A DNA stretch of 64,000 nt from Macondimonas sp035325645. GTDB taxonomy: Bacteria > Pseudomonadota > Gammaproteobacteria > UBA5335. The notes under the pieces are model-generated. The model saw only the letters and a list, made by a program, of their open reading frames with translations. It was not told where the DNA came from and did not search any database. The DNA lies in contig DAOKZK010000001.1 of the NCBI GenBank assembly GCA_035325645.1, positions 1-64,000 on the forward strand. Direction: 5' to 3'. The stretch's first letter is position 1. Every line of letters starts with the position of its first letter. Position numbers and translations under genes: made by a program. This document shows positions 42,273-51,337 of the stretch, piece after piece.

Positions 42273-42584
42273 ATGATGATGGACCCGAACACGCCGGGGA
42301 ACGATCTGGTGGCGCCAGATGCACTGAGCCTCGAGCAAGTGGCCGTCGTCTGCCGCGTCGAGCGCAACTGGCTGGTGGCACACCTCGAAGGGGGTCTGGT
42401 CGCGCCTGCGCATCCTTCAGGGGATGAGTGGCGGCTGACGCCAGCGGCACTCGCCCGTGTGCGCCGCATGAGGCAGATCGAGCGCGATTTCGACGCCGAG
42501 CCGGAACTGGCCGCGTTGGTCGCCGATCTGCTCGAGGAAATGGATCGGCTGCGGGCTCGGCTGCGCGCCGCGGGGCTCGCGTAA
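42273..42584 (+). CDS. cbpM: Chaperone modulator CbpM
   Basis: A 103-aa MerR-like HTH protein that binds the CbpA J domain and inhibits it. Features are LSLEQVAVVCRVERNWLVAHLEGGLVAP-type helix-turn-helix, a WRLTPAALARVRRMRQIERD core and a C-terminal coiled coil (LLEEMDRLRARLRAAG). The gene is directly downstream of cbpA, as expected. Confidence 0.93.
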   Translation: MMMDPNTPGNDLVAPDALSLEQVAVVCRVERNWLVAHLEGGLVAPAHPSGDEWRLTPAALARVRRMRQIERDFDAEPELAALVADLLEEMDRLRARLRAAGLA

Positions 42585-42608
42585 CCAGGCAGCGGCGCGC
42601 CAGAGCCT

Positions 42609-42983
42609 TCAGCCGTCGAGCAGCAGCAAGGCCAGCACCACCCGGTCTTCGGCCAGTAGCACGTTGAAGGTCCGGCAGGCCGCGCCGGTGTCCATGACTT
42701 CCATCCCGACGCCTCGTTCCTGCATGTGGAGCAAACGTTCGCGTGGTGGAAACACCAGCCTCGATCCCGTCCCCAACAGGATGATTTCCGGCGCGTGGGT
42801 AAGCAACCGGTCGAGATGGCGTATTTCCAGCGCCGCTGGACCTGCCGGCAGGTCCTCGAGTTCCACGACCTGCGGACCGACGATCAGGCTCTGGTGATAG
42901 CTGGTGTCGTTGATGCGGATCTCGCCGGGGCCGTAGCCGCGAATGCGGTTCTGGGTATAGGGATTGTCCCGATGCAGCTTCAT
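42609..42983 (-). CDS. Mth938-like domain (DUF498/NDUFAF3-like) protein
   Basis: A 124-aa protein with the compact Mth938 fold sequence pattern: IRINDTSYHQSLIVGP, APEIILLGTGSRLVFPP and a C-terminal GAACRTFNVLLAEDRVVLAL. GGAG lies 6 nt before the ATG at 42983. Homologues occur widely in proteobacteria, and the mitochondrial relative NDUFAF3 acts in complex I assembly. The bacterial role is unclear. It is divergent from alaC. Confidence 0.9.
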   Translation of the reverse strand: MKLHRDNPYTQNRIRGYGPGEIRINDTSYHQSLIVGPQVVELEDLPAGPAALEIRHLDRLLTHAPEIILLGTGSRLVFPPRERLLHMQERGVGMEVMDTGAACRTFNVLLAEDRVVLALLLLDG

Positions 42984-43095
42984 GGTCTTCTCCTCGCACT
43001 GCGGGCGATTGACAGCGCCGCGCGCGATCTTTACGTTTGACGATTTTACAAAATCGCCTGCGGTCAGTGCCCGGGCGCCCAAGTGGACCACCCCA

Positions 43096-44292
43096 GTGAT
43101 CGAAGACTTCCCCCGCATCCAACGGCTGCCGCCCTACGTTTTCGCCATCGTGACGGAACTGAAAAACGCCGCGCGCGCCAGGGGCGAGGATATCATCGAC
43201 TTCGGCATGGGCAATCCCGACCAGCCCACCCCGCAGCACATCGTCGACAAGCTCGTGGAAGCCGTGCAGCGCGGCGACACCCACCGCTATTCGCAGTCGC
43301 GCGGCATCCCGCGCCTGCGCCGGGCAATGGCCAACTGGTATCAGCGCCGCTACGGCGTGCATCTGGATCCGCAGGACGAGGTCATCGTCACCATCGGCTC
43401 CAAGGAAGGCCTGGCGCACCTCGCGCTCGCCACGGTCGGCCCCGGCGATTCGGTGCTCGTGCCCAACCCGGCCTATCCCATCCATCCCTATGGCTTCGTC
43501 ATCGCCGGCGCCGACATCCGCCATGTGCCGCTGGTGCCGGGCATCGATTTCTTTGCCGAGCTCGACCAGGCGATCCGCAATTCCTGGCCCAAGCCCAAGA
43601 TGCTGGTGCTCAACTTCCCGGGCAACCCGACCGCGCAATGCGTGGAGCTCGATTTCTTCGAGAAAGTGGTGGCCATCGCGCGCGAGCACCAGATCTGGGT
43701 GATCCACGACCTCGCCTATGCCGATCTCGTCTTCGACGGCTACGTCGCCCCGTCCATCCTGCAGGTGCCGGGCGCCAAGGATGTGGCGGTGGAGTTCTTC
43801 ACCCTGTCCAAGAGCTACAACATGCCGGGCTGGCGCGTCGGCTTCATGTGTGGCAACCCGACCCTGGTGGCCGCGCTGGCCAAGATGAAGTCCTATCTCG
43901 ACTACGGCATCTTCACGCCCATCCAGGTCGCCGCCATCAGCGCGCTGGAAGGTCCGCAGGACTGCGTGGAAGAGATCCGGCGCACCTACGAGATCCGGCG
44001 CGACGTTCTGTGCGAAGGAATGAACCGCCTGGGCTGGGAGGTGGAAAAACCGCGCGGCACGATGTTCGTCTGGGCCCGCATCCCCGAGCGCTACCGGGAC
44101 ATGGGCTCGATCGAATTCAGCAAGCTGCTGCTCACCGAAGCCAAGGTAGCCGTGTCGCCGGGCATTGGCTTTGGCGAGTATGGCGACGATCATGTGCGCT
44201 TCGGCCTGATCGAGAACGAACACCGCACCCGCCAGGCCGTGCGGGAAATGCGCCGTCTGTTCCGGACCACCTCGTCGGCCACACCACACTGA
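43096..44292 (+). CDS. alaC: Alanine transaminase AlaC-like aminotransferase
   Basis: PLP-dependent class I/II aminotransferase that interconverts pyruvate/alanine and glutamate/2-oxoglutarate. The 398-aa product starts from GTG at 43096 with the family N-terminus FPRIQRLPPYVFA; earlier in-frame starts overlap the Mth938-like gene. It has FGMGNPDQPTPQHI, the Asn in NFPGNPTAQ, the Asp/Tyr in IHDLAYADLVFDG and the PLP lysine in FFTLSKSYNMPGWRVGF. It is followed by hom and thrC, an order also common in betaproteobacteria. Confidence 0.93.
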   Translation: MIEDFPRIQRLPPYVFAIVTELKNAARARGEDIIDFGMGNPDQPTPQHIVDKLVEAVQRGDTHRYSQSRGIPRLRRAMANWYQRRYGVHLDPQDEVIVTIGSKEGLAHLALATVGPGDSVLVPNPAYPIHPYGFVIAGADIRHVPLVPGIDFFAELDQAIRNSWPKPKMLVLNFPGNPTAQCVELDFFEKVVAIAREHQIWVIHDLAYADLVFDGYVAPSILQVPGAKDVAVEFFTLSKSYNMPGWRVGFMCGNPTLVAALAKMKSYLDYGIFTPIQVAAISALEGPQDCVEEIRRTYEIRRDVLCEGMNRLGWEVEKPRGTMFVWARIPERYRDMGSIEFSKLLLTEAKVAVSPGIGFGEYGDDHVRFGLIENEHRTRQAVREMRRLFRTTSSATPH

Positions 44293-44303
44293 GGAGCGCG
44301 CCC

Positions 44304-45620
44304 ATGGAAACGGTCAACATCGCGCTTCTCGGGCTCGGCACGGTCGGGGGCGGCACCTTGCAGATCCTCAGGCGCCATGCCGATGCGATCGAACGGCGCA
44401 CCGGCCGGCGGGTGCAGGTTCGCCGCGCGCTGGTGCGCGACCCGGCCAAGGTGCGTCCCGCCGCGGCCGAAGGCGTCGCGATCACCACCGCGATCGACGA
44501 CATCCTGAGCGATGCGTCCATCCACATCGTGGCCGAACTCATGGGCGGCTGCGAGCCGGCCCGCGAGTGGGTTCTGCGCGCCATTGCCGGTGGCAAGCAC
44601 GTCATCACCGCCAACAAGGCGCTGATCGCCCAGCACGGCAACGAAATCTTCGCCGCTGCCGAGAAACACGGCGTCATCGTCGCCTTCGAAGCGGCCGTCG
44701 GGGGCGGCATCCCCATCATCAAGACGATCCGCGAGGCGCTCGCCGGCAACGACATCCGCTCGGTCGCCGGCATCGTCAACGGCACCACCAACTACATCCT
44801 GACCGAGATGCGCGACCGCGGGCTGGATTTCGGCGCGGCCCTGGCCGAAGCCCAGGCACTGGGTTATGCCGAGGCCGACCCCAGCTTCGATGTCGGCGGC
44901 ATCGACGCGGCCCACAAACTGGCCATCCTCGCCGCCATTGCCTTCGGCACGCCGCTGAGCTTTCCCCATGTGGCCATCGAGGGCATCGACGCAATCGGCG
45001 CCGAAGACATCCACTACGCCGAAACGCTCGGCTACAGCATCAAGCACCTCGCCATCGCGCGCCGGGACGCCGATGCAGTCGAATTGCGCGTGCATCCCAC
45101 CCTGATTCCGCAGCGCCACCTGCTCGCCCGCGTGGACGGGGTCATGAACGCCATCCTGGTGGAGGGCGACGCCGTCGGCGAATCCCTGCTGTATGGCGCG
45201 GGCGCCGGCGCTCTGCCCACGGCGTCCTCCGTCGTCGCCGACCTGGTCGACGTGCTGCGCCTGCTGTCGGCCGATCCCGACCACCGGGTGCCTTATTTGG
45301 GCGTGCGGCCCGGCGCTGTGACCGATCTGCCGGTGCGCCCGCTGGCGGCGATCCATTCAGCCTATTACCTGCGCCTTGGCGTCGAGGATCACCCCGGCGT
45401 CGTGGCGGACATCACCCGCATCCTCGCCGATCACGCGATCAGCATCGAGGCCATGCTCCAGCGCCCGGACCCCGCGCGCCCGGACACCATGCCCATCATC
45501 CTGCTCACCCACAGGGTGTGGGAGCGCGCCATGGATCAGGCGCTCGACGCGATCGCTCAGCTCGCCAGCGTGCGCGGCCCCATCACACGCATCCGGGTCC
45601 ACACCGACGGCGCGTGCTAA
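44304..45620 (+). CDS. hom: Homoserine dehydrogenase
   Basis: Reduces aspartate semialdehyde to homoserine for Thr and Met synthesis. The 438 aa comprise the NAD(P)-binding domain (IALLGLGTVGGGTLQILRRH), the catalytic domain (GIVNGTTNYILTEMRDRGLD, AEADPSFDVGGIDAAHKLAI) and a C-terminal ACT domain (YYLRLGVEDHPGVVADITRI) for feedback control by threonine. GAGGAG precedes the ATG. thrC follows after 27 bp. Confidence 0.97.
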   Translation: METVNIALLGLGTVGGGTLQILRRHADAIERRTGRRVQVRRALVRDPAKVRPAAAEGVAITTAIDDILSDASIHIVAELMGGCEPAREWVLRAIAGGKHVITANKALIAQHGNEIFAAAEKHGVIVAFEAAVGGGIPIIKTIREALAGNDIRSVAGIVNGTTNYILTEMRDRGLDFGAALAEAQALGYAEADPSFDVGGIDAAHKLAILAAIAFGTPLSFPHVAIEGIDAIGAEDIHYAETLGYSIKHLAIARRDADAVELRVHPTLIPQRHLLARVDGVMNAILVEGDAVGESLLYGAGAGALPTASSVVADLVDVLRLLSADPDHRVPYLGVRPGAVTDLPVRPLAAIHSAYYLRLGVEDHPGVVADITRILADHAISIEAMLQRPDPARPDTMPIILLTHRVWERAMDQALDAIAQLASVRGPITRIRVHTDGAC

Positions 45621-45647
45621 CCTCCTCCTTTTGAACACGAGATCGCC

Positions 45648-46790
45648 ATGGCGCCCGCTTCGCTCTATACCGGATTGATCGACAAATACCGCGACCGCCT
45701 GCCACTGCCGGCCGATGTGCCGGCAGTCAGCCTGTGCGAGGGCCAAACGCCGCTGATCCGTCTGGCCAATATCGAACGCGATCTGGGCGGCGATCTTTCG
45801 ATCTATGCCAAGTTCGAGGGACTCAATCCGACGGGCTCGTTCAAAGACCGCGGCATGACCGTGGCGGTGACCCAGGCCGTGGCCGAGGGCAGCCGCGCCA
45901 TCATCTGCGCTTCCACTGGCAACACATCGGCCTCGGCAGCCGCTTATGCGGCCCGCGCCGGCCTGACCGCCTTCGTGCTGATTCCGGAGGGCAAGATTGC
46001 GCTGGGCAAACTGGCCCAGGCCATGGCCCACGGCGCGGTGGTGCTGCAGATCCAGGGCAACTTCGACGACGGCATGCGCCTGGTGAGGGAGGTCGCGGCC
46101 GAGGCGCCCATCACCATCGTCAACTCGATCAATCCCTTCCGCCTGCAGGGGCAGAAGACCGCCGCCTTCGAAATCGTCGAGGCCTTGGGCCGCGCGCCCG
46201 ACTACCACTGCCTGCCGGTCGGCAACGCCGGCAATATCACGGCCTACTGGATCGGCTATTCGGAGCTGGCTACCGCCAGCGGCGCGACGACCACTGTCGC
46301 CTGCAGCCATTGCGGCGGCGAGTGTCCCTATCCGCGCGAGCCTGCCATCACTGCGCGTCCTCGCATGCTGGGCTACCAGGCGGCGGGCGCCGCGCCCTTC
46401 CTCAAGGGCGGCCCGGTCGAGCATCCGGAAACCGTCGCCACCGCGATCCGCATCGGCAATCCTCAGAGCTGGTCCGGCGCACTGGCCGCACAACAGGAGT
46501 CGGGCGGCTGGTTCGCGGCCTTCACCGACGATGAGATCGTCGAGACGCAGAAATATCTGGCGCGCCGCGAAGGCGTGTTCTGCGAGCCGGCCTCGGCCGT
46601 GTCGCTGGCCGGCGCGCTCGCGGACATCCGCGCCGGCCGCATCGCCCGAGGCAGCACCATCGTCTGTACCCTCACCGGCCACGGCCTCAAGGATCCGGAT
46701 CTGGCCATCGCGCGCATGCAGGGGCCGGTGGTGCGGGTGGCGGCGGAGCGGCTGGCCGTGGAACAGGCGCTGATGCCGCATCTGGACTGA
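45648..46790 (+). CDS. thrC: Threonine synthase
   Basis: PLP enzyme converting O-phosphohomoserine to threonine. The 380-aa product has the PLP lysine in NPTGSFKDRGMT, CASTGNTSASAAAYA, and LPVGNAGNITAYWIGY for phosphate binding. Compared with the usual short form, it has an extra segment of about 20 residues after the GNAGNI motif that contains CSHCGGEC. I have not seen this in typical ThrC. It is part of the alaC-hom-thrC run. Confidence 0.95.
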   Translation: MAPASLYTGLIDKYRDRLPLPADVPAVSLCEGQTPLIRLANIERDLGGDLSIYAKFEGLNPTGSFKDRGMTVAVTQAVAEGSRAIICASTGNTSASAAAYAARAGLTAFVLIPEGKIALGKLAQAMAHGAVVLQIQGNFDDGMRLVREVAAEAPITIVNSINPFRLQGQKTAAFEIVEALGRAPDYHCLPVGNAGNITAYWIGYSELATASGATTTVACSHCGGECPYPREPAITARPRMLGYQAAGAAPFLKGGPVEHPETVATAIRIGNPQSWSGALAAQQESGGWFAAFTDDEIVETQKYLARREGVFCEPASAVSLAGALADIRAGRIARGSTIVCTLTGHGLKDPDLAIARMQGPVVRVAAERLAVEQALMPHLD

Positions 46791-46796
46791 TCACGC

Positions 46797-47801
46797 GTGG
46801 CGCGCCGCTCGGTCACCCTGCTGGCGCCGGGGCTGGCCGAGCCGCCCCGGGATGTCGGCGATTTCCCCCCCACGCCGACGCTCGACCGGCTTTTTGCGCG
46901 GGCGAGCCGCATACCCGATCCGGAAACGGTTTTCGAACGGGCGCTCCTTCGCGGTTTTTGCGAGGCGAACCCGGCGCCCTGGGCGGCGCTTTCCTACTGG
47001 GGTGATACCGGCGCTCCGCCCGCCGGGCCGGTACTGCGGGCCGATCCCCTGCACCTGCAGGCCGGCACCCAGCATCACGTGCACTTCGATCAGGTGCGCC
47101 TGGATCTCGACGAAGCGGAAAGCGCCGCATTCCTCGATCGCCTGAACGCCCTGCTGCAGACCGATGGCATGGCCCTGGAGGCTCCCTCGCCGGGCCGCTG
47201 GTATCTCCATTTGCCCGCCGCGCCCGACATCTCGACCCAGCCGCTGAGTCACGGTCTCGCCCTGGGCACCTCGCTCTGGGCACCTCAAGGACCCGGCACC
47301 GTGCGCTTCAAGGGGCTCCTGACCGAGCTGCAGATGCTGCTGCACGACCATCCGGTCAACATCGCCCGCGAGCGTCTGGGTCAACTGCCGGTCAACAGCC
47401 TGTGGCTGTGGGGCGAAGGCGCGCTGCCCGCCATTTCGAAGGGCCCTTTTGATCTCATCGTGGGGGGCGATGCGATGAGCCGAGGCCTGGCCTTCGCAAG
47501 CAGCGCGACCTGGTGCGGCGACTGGGATGCTCGCGACACATCGGCGCCGGCGCTTCGCAGCCTGTGGATCATGGACGCGCTGCTGCGCCCCGCCCTGTGG
47601 GGCGACCGCGAAGCCTGGCTGGCCGCGCTGGTGCATCTGGAAGATGCGCTAACCGTCGCGCTGCAAACACACCTTGCCGGCGCGCACCTGGATCTTCGCC
47701 CGCTTGCGGGCCATCGCTATCAATGCTCTCCCGGCCACCGCTGGCGCATCTGGCGCCGCGCCCGGCCCTTCGCCGAGCGCCTTCGCACACCAGCCGCTTG
47801 A
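46797..47801 (+). CDS. Phosphoglycerate mutase-like protein of unknown activity
   Basis: A 334-aa protein starting at GTG. It resembles the poorly studied proteins annotated as cofactor-independent phosphoglycerate mutase that follow thrC in many proteobacteria (LWLWGEGALPA, GDAMSRGLA and DALLRPALWGDREAWL are the recognisable parts). The full alkaline-phosphatase metal site is not obvious. Cytoplasmic, no signal. Role unknown; conservation next to thrC is the main clue. Confidence 0.6.
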   Translation: MARRSVTLLAPGLAEPPRDVGDFPPTPTLDRLFARASRIPDPETVFERALLRGFCEANPAPWAALSYWGDTGAPPAGPVLRADPLHLQAGTQHHVHFDQVRLDLDEAESAAFLDRLNALLQTDGMALEAPSPGRWYLHLPAAPDISTQPLSHGLALGTSLWAPQGPGTVRFKGLLTELQMLLHDHPVNIARERLGQLPVNSLWLWGEGALPAISKGPFDLIVGGDAMSRGLAFASSATWCGDWDARDTSAPALRSLWIMDALLRPALWGDREAWLAALVHLEDALTVALQTHLAGAHLDLRPLAGHRYQCSPGHRWRIWRRARPFAERLRTPAA

Positions 47802-47844
47802 CCGCTTTCCGGCCCCGATGATGTCGACTCGGTGATGACGGCGC

Positions 47845-47874
47845 AAAAAAAACCGCCGACCGAATGGCCGGCGG
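47845..47874 (-). terminator. Intrinsic terminator of alkB
   Basis: On the minus strand, the stem CCGCCGGCC/GGTCGGCGG with loop ATTC is followed by eight T. It lies 20 nt after the alkB stop. The facing gene (stop at 47801) is convergent. Confidence 0.9.
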
Positions 47875-47893
47875 TGCAGGTTCCGATGCCGCC

Positions 47894-49126
47894 TCAAGCG
47901 ACGGCCGCGCTCGCCTGTGCTTGCGCGGCGGCAGCCATCAGCTCGGGCCGTCCGCTGCGCAGATTGGCCTCGTGTGCCAGCCGGCGCTCCTCCGGGGAGG
48001 CGTAAAGCCGATCCCACTCGAGCAACACCGGCGACCAGGTGCGATGCCACAGCGCAGGGATGATGGCCAGACCAATGGCCTGAAAGTAGCCCATGTTGTG
48101 CGGCAGGCGCGGCGCATGTACGTCCTCCAGCCGCCAGAACTCGCGCTGGGGGTCCAGATGATGCTGGGAATGCCGGCCGATGTTGTCGACGAACCAGTTG
48201 GTCACGCGGTTGAAGGAATCCCAGGAATGGTGCGCCTTGATCTCCGAACCGGGCACCCGGACGATGCCGTAGTGCTGGCTGTAGGTGCCGAGCTTGTAGC
48301 CGAAGTGGGCGTTGAATACCGCCAGCAAGAACCAGAACAGCCCCATCAGGCCGGCGACGGCGAAGACGAACAGCACCAACGCCGCCTCCGCCACCCAGCC
48401 CTGCAGCAGGCGATTGCGCCAGGTCATCGTTGGCAGTCCCTGCTTGTCCAGGCGATCCTTCTCGATGGCCCAGGCCGTCTGGTAATCCTGCGGCGCTGTG
48501 CGCAGGAAGTAGCGATAGACGCTTTCCCCGCGCAGGGCGGTGCTGGAGTCGGCCGGCGTCCCGACGGTGAAGTGATGGCCGTAGGGATGCTCGATGGCGT
48601 AATAGGTGAACAGGCCGAACAGCGAGCAGGCGCGCGAACTGAAGACCGAATAGGGCTCCCAGGTGCGATGCGACAGTTCATGGCCGATTGACACCGAGCC
48701 GATCGAGGCGATCTGGGAAAAGAGCAGCGCGCCGATGAGATAGCTACCCCAACCGTCGCCCGCGTGCGCGGCGATCATGTCGAAACCGGTGAGGGACTGT
48801 ACCAGCGCGGCCAGACCGAACAGGTCGCCGCCGTTGTGCCCGTGCGCCAGCATCCAGATGAAGGCCCAGAAAGCGACCAGACTGACAGGAAAATAGGTCC
48901 AAAGCATCCAGACGAAAATGCGCGGATGGCCGTAGGTGCGGGTCTGCTCGTCATTACCGGACAGTCGTTCGGCCAGCGACAGCCCCAGCAGGATCGCCAG
49001 AATGCCGACCAGCACATTCGCAGGCCCAACGATGAGCGCATAGATCACGCCCAGAGACAGGGCGATGGGAACGAAAAAACGCAGATAAGCCCACGCCGAA
49101 CGGGCGGGCGCCATGATGCCTTCCAT
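47894..49126 (-). CDS. alkB: AlkB-type alkane 1-monooxygenase
   Basis: Integral-membrane diiron hydroxylase that oxidises the terminal carbon of alkanes with rubredoxin as donor. The 410-aa protein has about six membrane helices and the histidine boxes HELSHR, EHPYGHH and RHSQHH, plus the AlkB-type HYG motif (YSQHYGIVR). GGAGG precedes the ATG. Related desaturase-like or xylene monooxygenases are a possible alternative, but the HYG motif favours AlkB. No rubredoxin gene is in the window. Nearby acyl-CoA ligases could handle the resulting fatty acids. Confidence 0.9.
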   Translation of the reverse strand: MEGIMAPARSAWAYLRFFVPIALSLGVIYALIVGPANVLVGILAILLGLSLAERLSGNDEQTRTYGHPRIFVWMLWTYFPVSLVAFWAFIWMLAHGHNGGDLFGLAALVQSLTGFDMIAAHAGDGWGSYLIGALLFSQIASIGSVSIGHELSHRTWEPYSVFSSRACSLFGLFTYYAIEHPYGHHFTVGTPADSSTALRGESVYRYFLRTAPQDYQTAWAIEKDRLDKQGLPTMTWRNRLLQGWVAEAALVLFVFAVAGLMGLFWFLLAVFNAHFGYKLGTYSQHYGIVRVPGSEIKAHHSWDSFNRVTNWFVDNIGRHSQHHLDPQREFWRLEDVHAPRLPHNMGYFQAIGLAIIPALWHRTWSPVLLEWDRLYASPEERRLAHEANLRSGRPELMAAAAQAQASAAVA

Positions 49127-49380
49127 GTGTCCTCCTCCTCAGATCCGCCTCCCAGGCGAATCCGTTCTTTTATTGAACCGATAACAGCTTGCGCCCCGGG
49201 GCGCAGCCAGGTCAAGCGACCGTCATCCCGCGTGACGGTCGGCCCGGATGCATGAGCCCCAATGCCCGCCGCCAAGCGTTCTCCCGGTGGCCGAAGGCTT
49301 CGGTGTCTTTGAAATCTGGATGGTGACCTCATACGATGGCCGTTTTTGTCTCCCCCTCATCCCTGTCAGGAAACGTTGCT

Positions 49381-51192
49381 ATGGATCAGCAAGATCTCGT
49401 CGGCCCGATGGACATCGTCAAGGGCATTCCCAAAGTCATCGAGCGCGTCCCGGCCATCGTCCGGGCCATACGTGCCACGCGGAGCGAGTCGGAAAACGAC
49501 TCCATGCCGCTCTTTTTCGAGCGCACCGTCGCGCGCCACGGCAGCAACATCGCGATCTATTACGAGGATCGCGTGATCACCTATGACGAATTCAACCGCC
49601 AGGCGAACAAGATTGCGCACTACCTGCAAAGCCAGGGCATCGGCAAGGGCGACACCGTCGGTCTCTACATGCACAACCGGCCGGAGTTCCTCATCTGCCT
49701 GGTGGGGATCGCCAAGAGTGGCGCGTGCACGGCGCTGATCAACACCGCCCAGATCGGGCCGGTGCTGGTGCACAGCCTCAATCTGGTCAATGCCACGATG
49801 TGCATCGTGGGCGAGGAGCTGACCGAGCCCTTCCGGGCGGTGCAGGATCAACTGACCATGGCCAAGGACCGCGCCTATTGCGTCGCCGACCGTGACGTGC
49901 TGGCCGATGCCGGCACTGTGCCCGCCGGCTTCATCAACCTGTTCGCGGCGGCCCGAGACATGCCGGACACCAATCTGGCGGTTACCCGAACCCTGACCCG
50001 CAGCGATCATTTCGTCTACATCTACACCTCGGGCACGACTGGCCTGCCGAAAGCGGCCATCACCGATCACAACCGGTTCACCAAGGCGTTCAACATCATC
50101 AACGTCGTCAAGAACCTGAACAGCAGGGACATCTACTACCTGCCGCTGCCGCTGTTCCACGCCACCGGCCTGATCCCGTGCTGGGGTTCGGTCATCAGTG
50201 CCGGCGCCTCGGTCGTGATCCGGCGCAAATTCAGCGCCAGCGAGTTCTGGAACGATATCGACAAATATCAGGCGACCATCTTCGGCTACGTCGGCGAGCT
50301 GTGCCGTTACCTGCTGAATCAACCGCCGCGGCCCACTGACGGCCGCCATACGCTGAAAAAGATGTTCGGCAACGGCCTGCGGCCGGGCATCTGGAAGGAA
50401 TTCAAGCAGCGCTTCAAGGTCCCGCACATCCTCGAGTTCTACGGGGCCAGCGAAGGCAACACGGGCTTCATGAACATCTTCAACATCGACAACACGGTGG
50501 GCATCGGCAAGGCCGTCCTGGTCAAATACGACCAGGAAAAGGATTGCCCGGTCCGCGACGCCAACGGCTTTTTGATCAAGGTCGCCAAGGGCGAGCCGGG
50601 CCTGCTGATCGGTGAAATCACGCCGAGCACGCCCTTTGTTGGCTACACCCAGAAAGACAAGACCGAAAAGGCGATCCTGCGCGATGTCTTCAAGAAGGGC
50701 GATGCCTGGTTCAACACCGGCGACATGCTGCGGGGCATCGGCTATGCGCACTACCAGTTCGTGGATCGCCTGGGCGACACCTTTCGCTGGAAAGGGGAAA
50801 ACGTGGCCACCACTGAAGTGGAGAACCTGCTCGGCAGTCACCCGAGCGTGGCCGGCTGCGCCGTCTACGGGGTGGAGATCCCCAACACCAACGGCAAGGC
50901 GGGAATGGCCGTCATCACGCCGCAAGCCGAGGATTCGTTCGATCTCGACGACCTGCTGCGGCACATGAAACAGAATCTGCCGCCCTACGCCGTTCCGGTG
51001 TTCGTGCGCGTCAAGACGGAAATCGAGGTCACCGGCACGTTCAAATACAAAAAGGCCGACCTCAAGAAGGAAGGCTTCGATCCGCTCGCGGGCAACGATC
51101 CGCTCTATGTGGCCCTGCCGGGCGAGAACGGCTATGTTCCGCTTACGCCGGAGATCCACGCCAACATCAGCCAGGGCGCGTATCGGTTCTGA
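49381..51192 (+). CDS. Long-chain acyl-CoA synthetase (FadD6/FATP-like)
   Basis: A 603-aa AMP-binding ligase that activates long or very-long-chain fatty acids. It has the P-loop YIYTSGTTGLPKAAI, EFYGASEGNTGFMN, the A8-type hinge FVDRLGDTFRWKGENVATTE and the catalytic lysine in FKYKKADLKKEGF. GDTFRWKGENVATTEVE is the signature of the VLACS/FATP branch. ATG at 49381 follows AGGAAA; an upstream ATG at 49336 is possible. It is divergent from alkB, and the 254-bp gap should hold both promoters. Confidence 0.92.
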   Translation: MDQQDLVGPMDIVKGIPKVIERVPAIVRAIRATRSESENDSMPLFFERTVARHGSNIAIYYEDRVITYDEFNRQANKIAHYLQSQGIGKGDTVGLYMHNRPEFLICLVGIAKSGACTALINTAQIGPVLVHSLNLVNATMCIVGEELTEPFRAVQDQLTMAKDRAYCVADRDVLADAGTVPAGFINLFAAARDMPDTNLAVTRTLTRSDHFVYIYTSGTTGLPKAAITDHNRFTKAFNIINVVKNLNSRDIYYLPLPLFHATGLIPCWGSVISAGASVVIRRKFSASEFWNDIDKYQATIFGYVGELCRYLLNQPPRPTDGRHTLKKMFGNGLRPGIWKEFKQRFKVPHILEFYGASEGNTGFMNIFNIDNTVGIGKAVLVKYDQEKDCPVRDANGFLIKVAKGEPGLLIGEITPSTPFVGYTQKDKTEKAILRDVFKKGDAWFNTGDMLRGIGYAHYQFVDRLGDTFRWKGENVATTEVENLLGSHPSVAGCAVYGVEIPNTNGKAGMAVITPQAEDSFDLDDLLRHMKQNLPPYAVPVFVRVKTEIEVTGTFKYKKADLKKEGFDPLAGNDPLYVALPGENGYVPLTPEIHANISQGAYRF

Positions 51193-51254
51193 GATGCCCT
51201 GGAAAGCGGGCACTCCTGTGCGTTCCTGACGCACAGGGCCCGACACTGACGCTC

Positions 51255-51285
51255 AAAAAAACGCCGGCATCAAGCCGGCGTTTTT
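51255..51285. terminator. Bidirectional intrinsic terminator between two acyl-CoA ligases
   Basis: A perfect stem (ACGCCGGC and GCCGGCGT, loop ATCAA) is flanked by six A on one side and five T on the other. It lies between the convergent ends of the ligases at 51192 and 51338, and can stop both. Confidence 0.9.
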
Positions 51286-51337
51286 CGTGGTGGCGACCGA
51301 GGCATTGCGCTCCACCGAGTGCGACTGCCTTGCAGAC

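Noticed and set aside
49366..51246. Minus-strand open frame of about 626 codons under the FATP-like ligase
   Set aside because: It is antisense to a gene with all ligase motifs and has no family resemblance.
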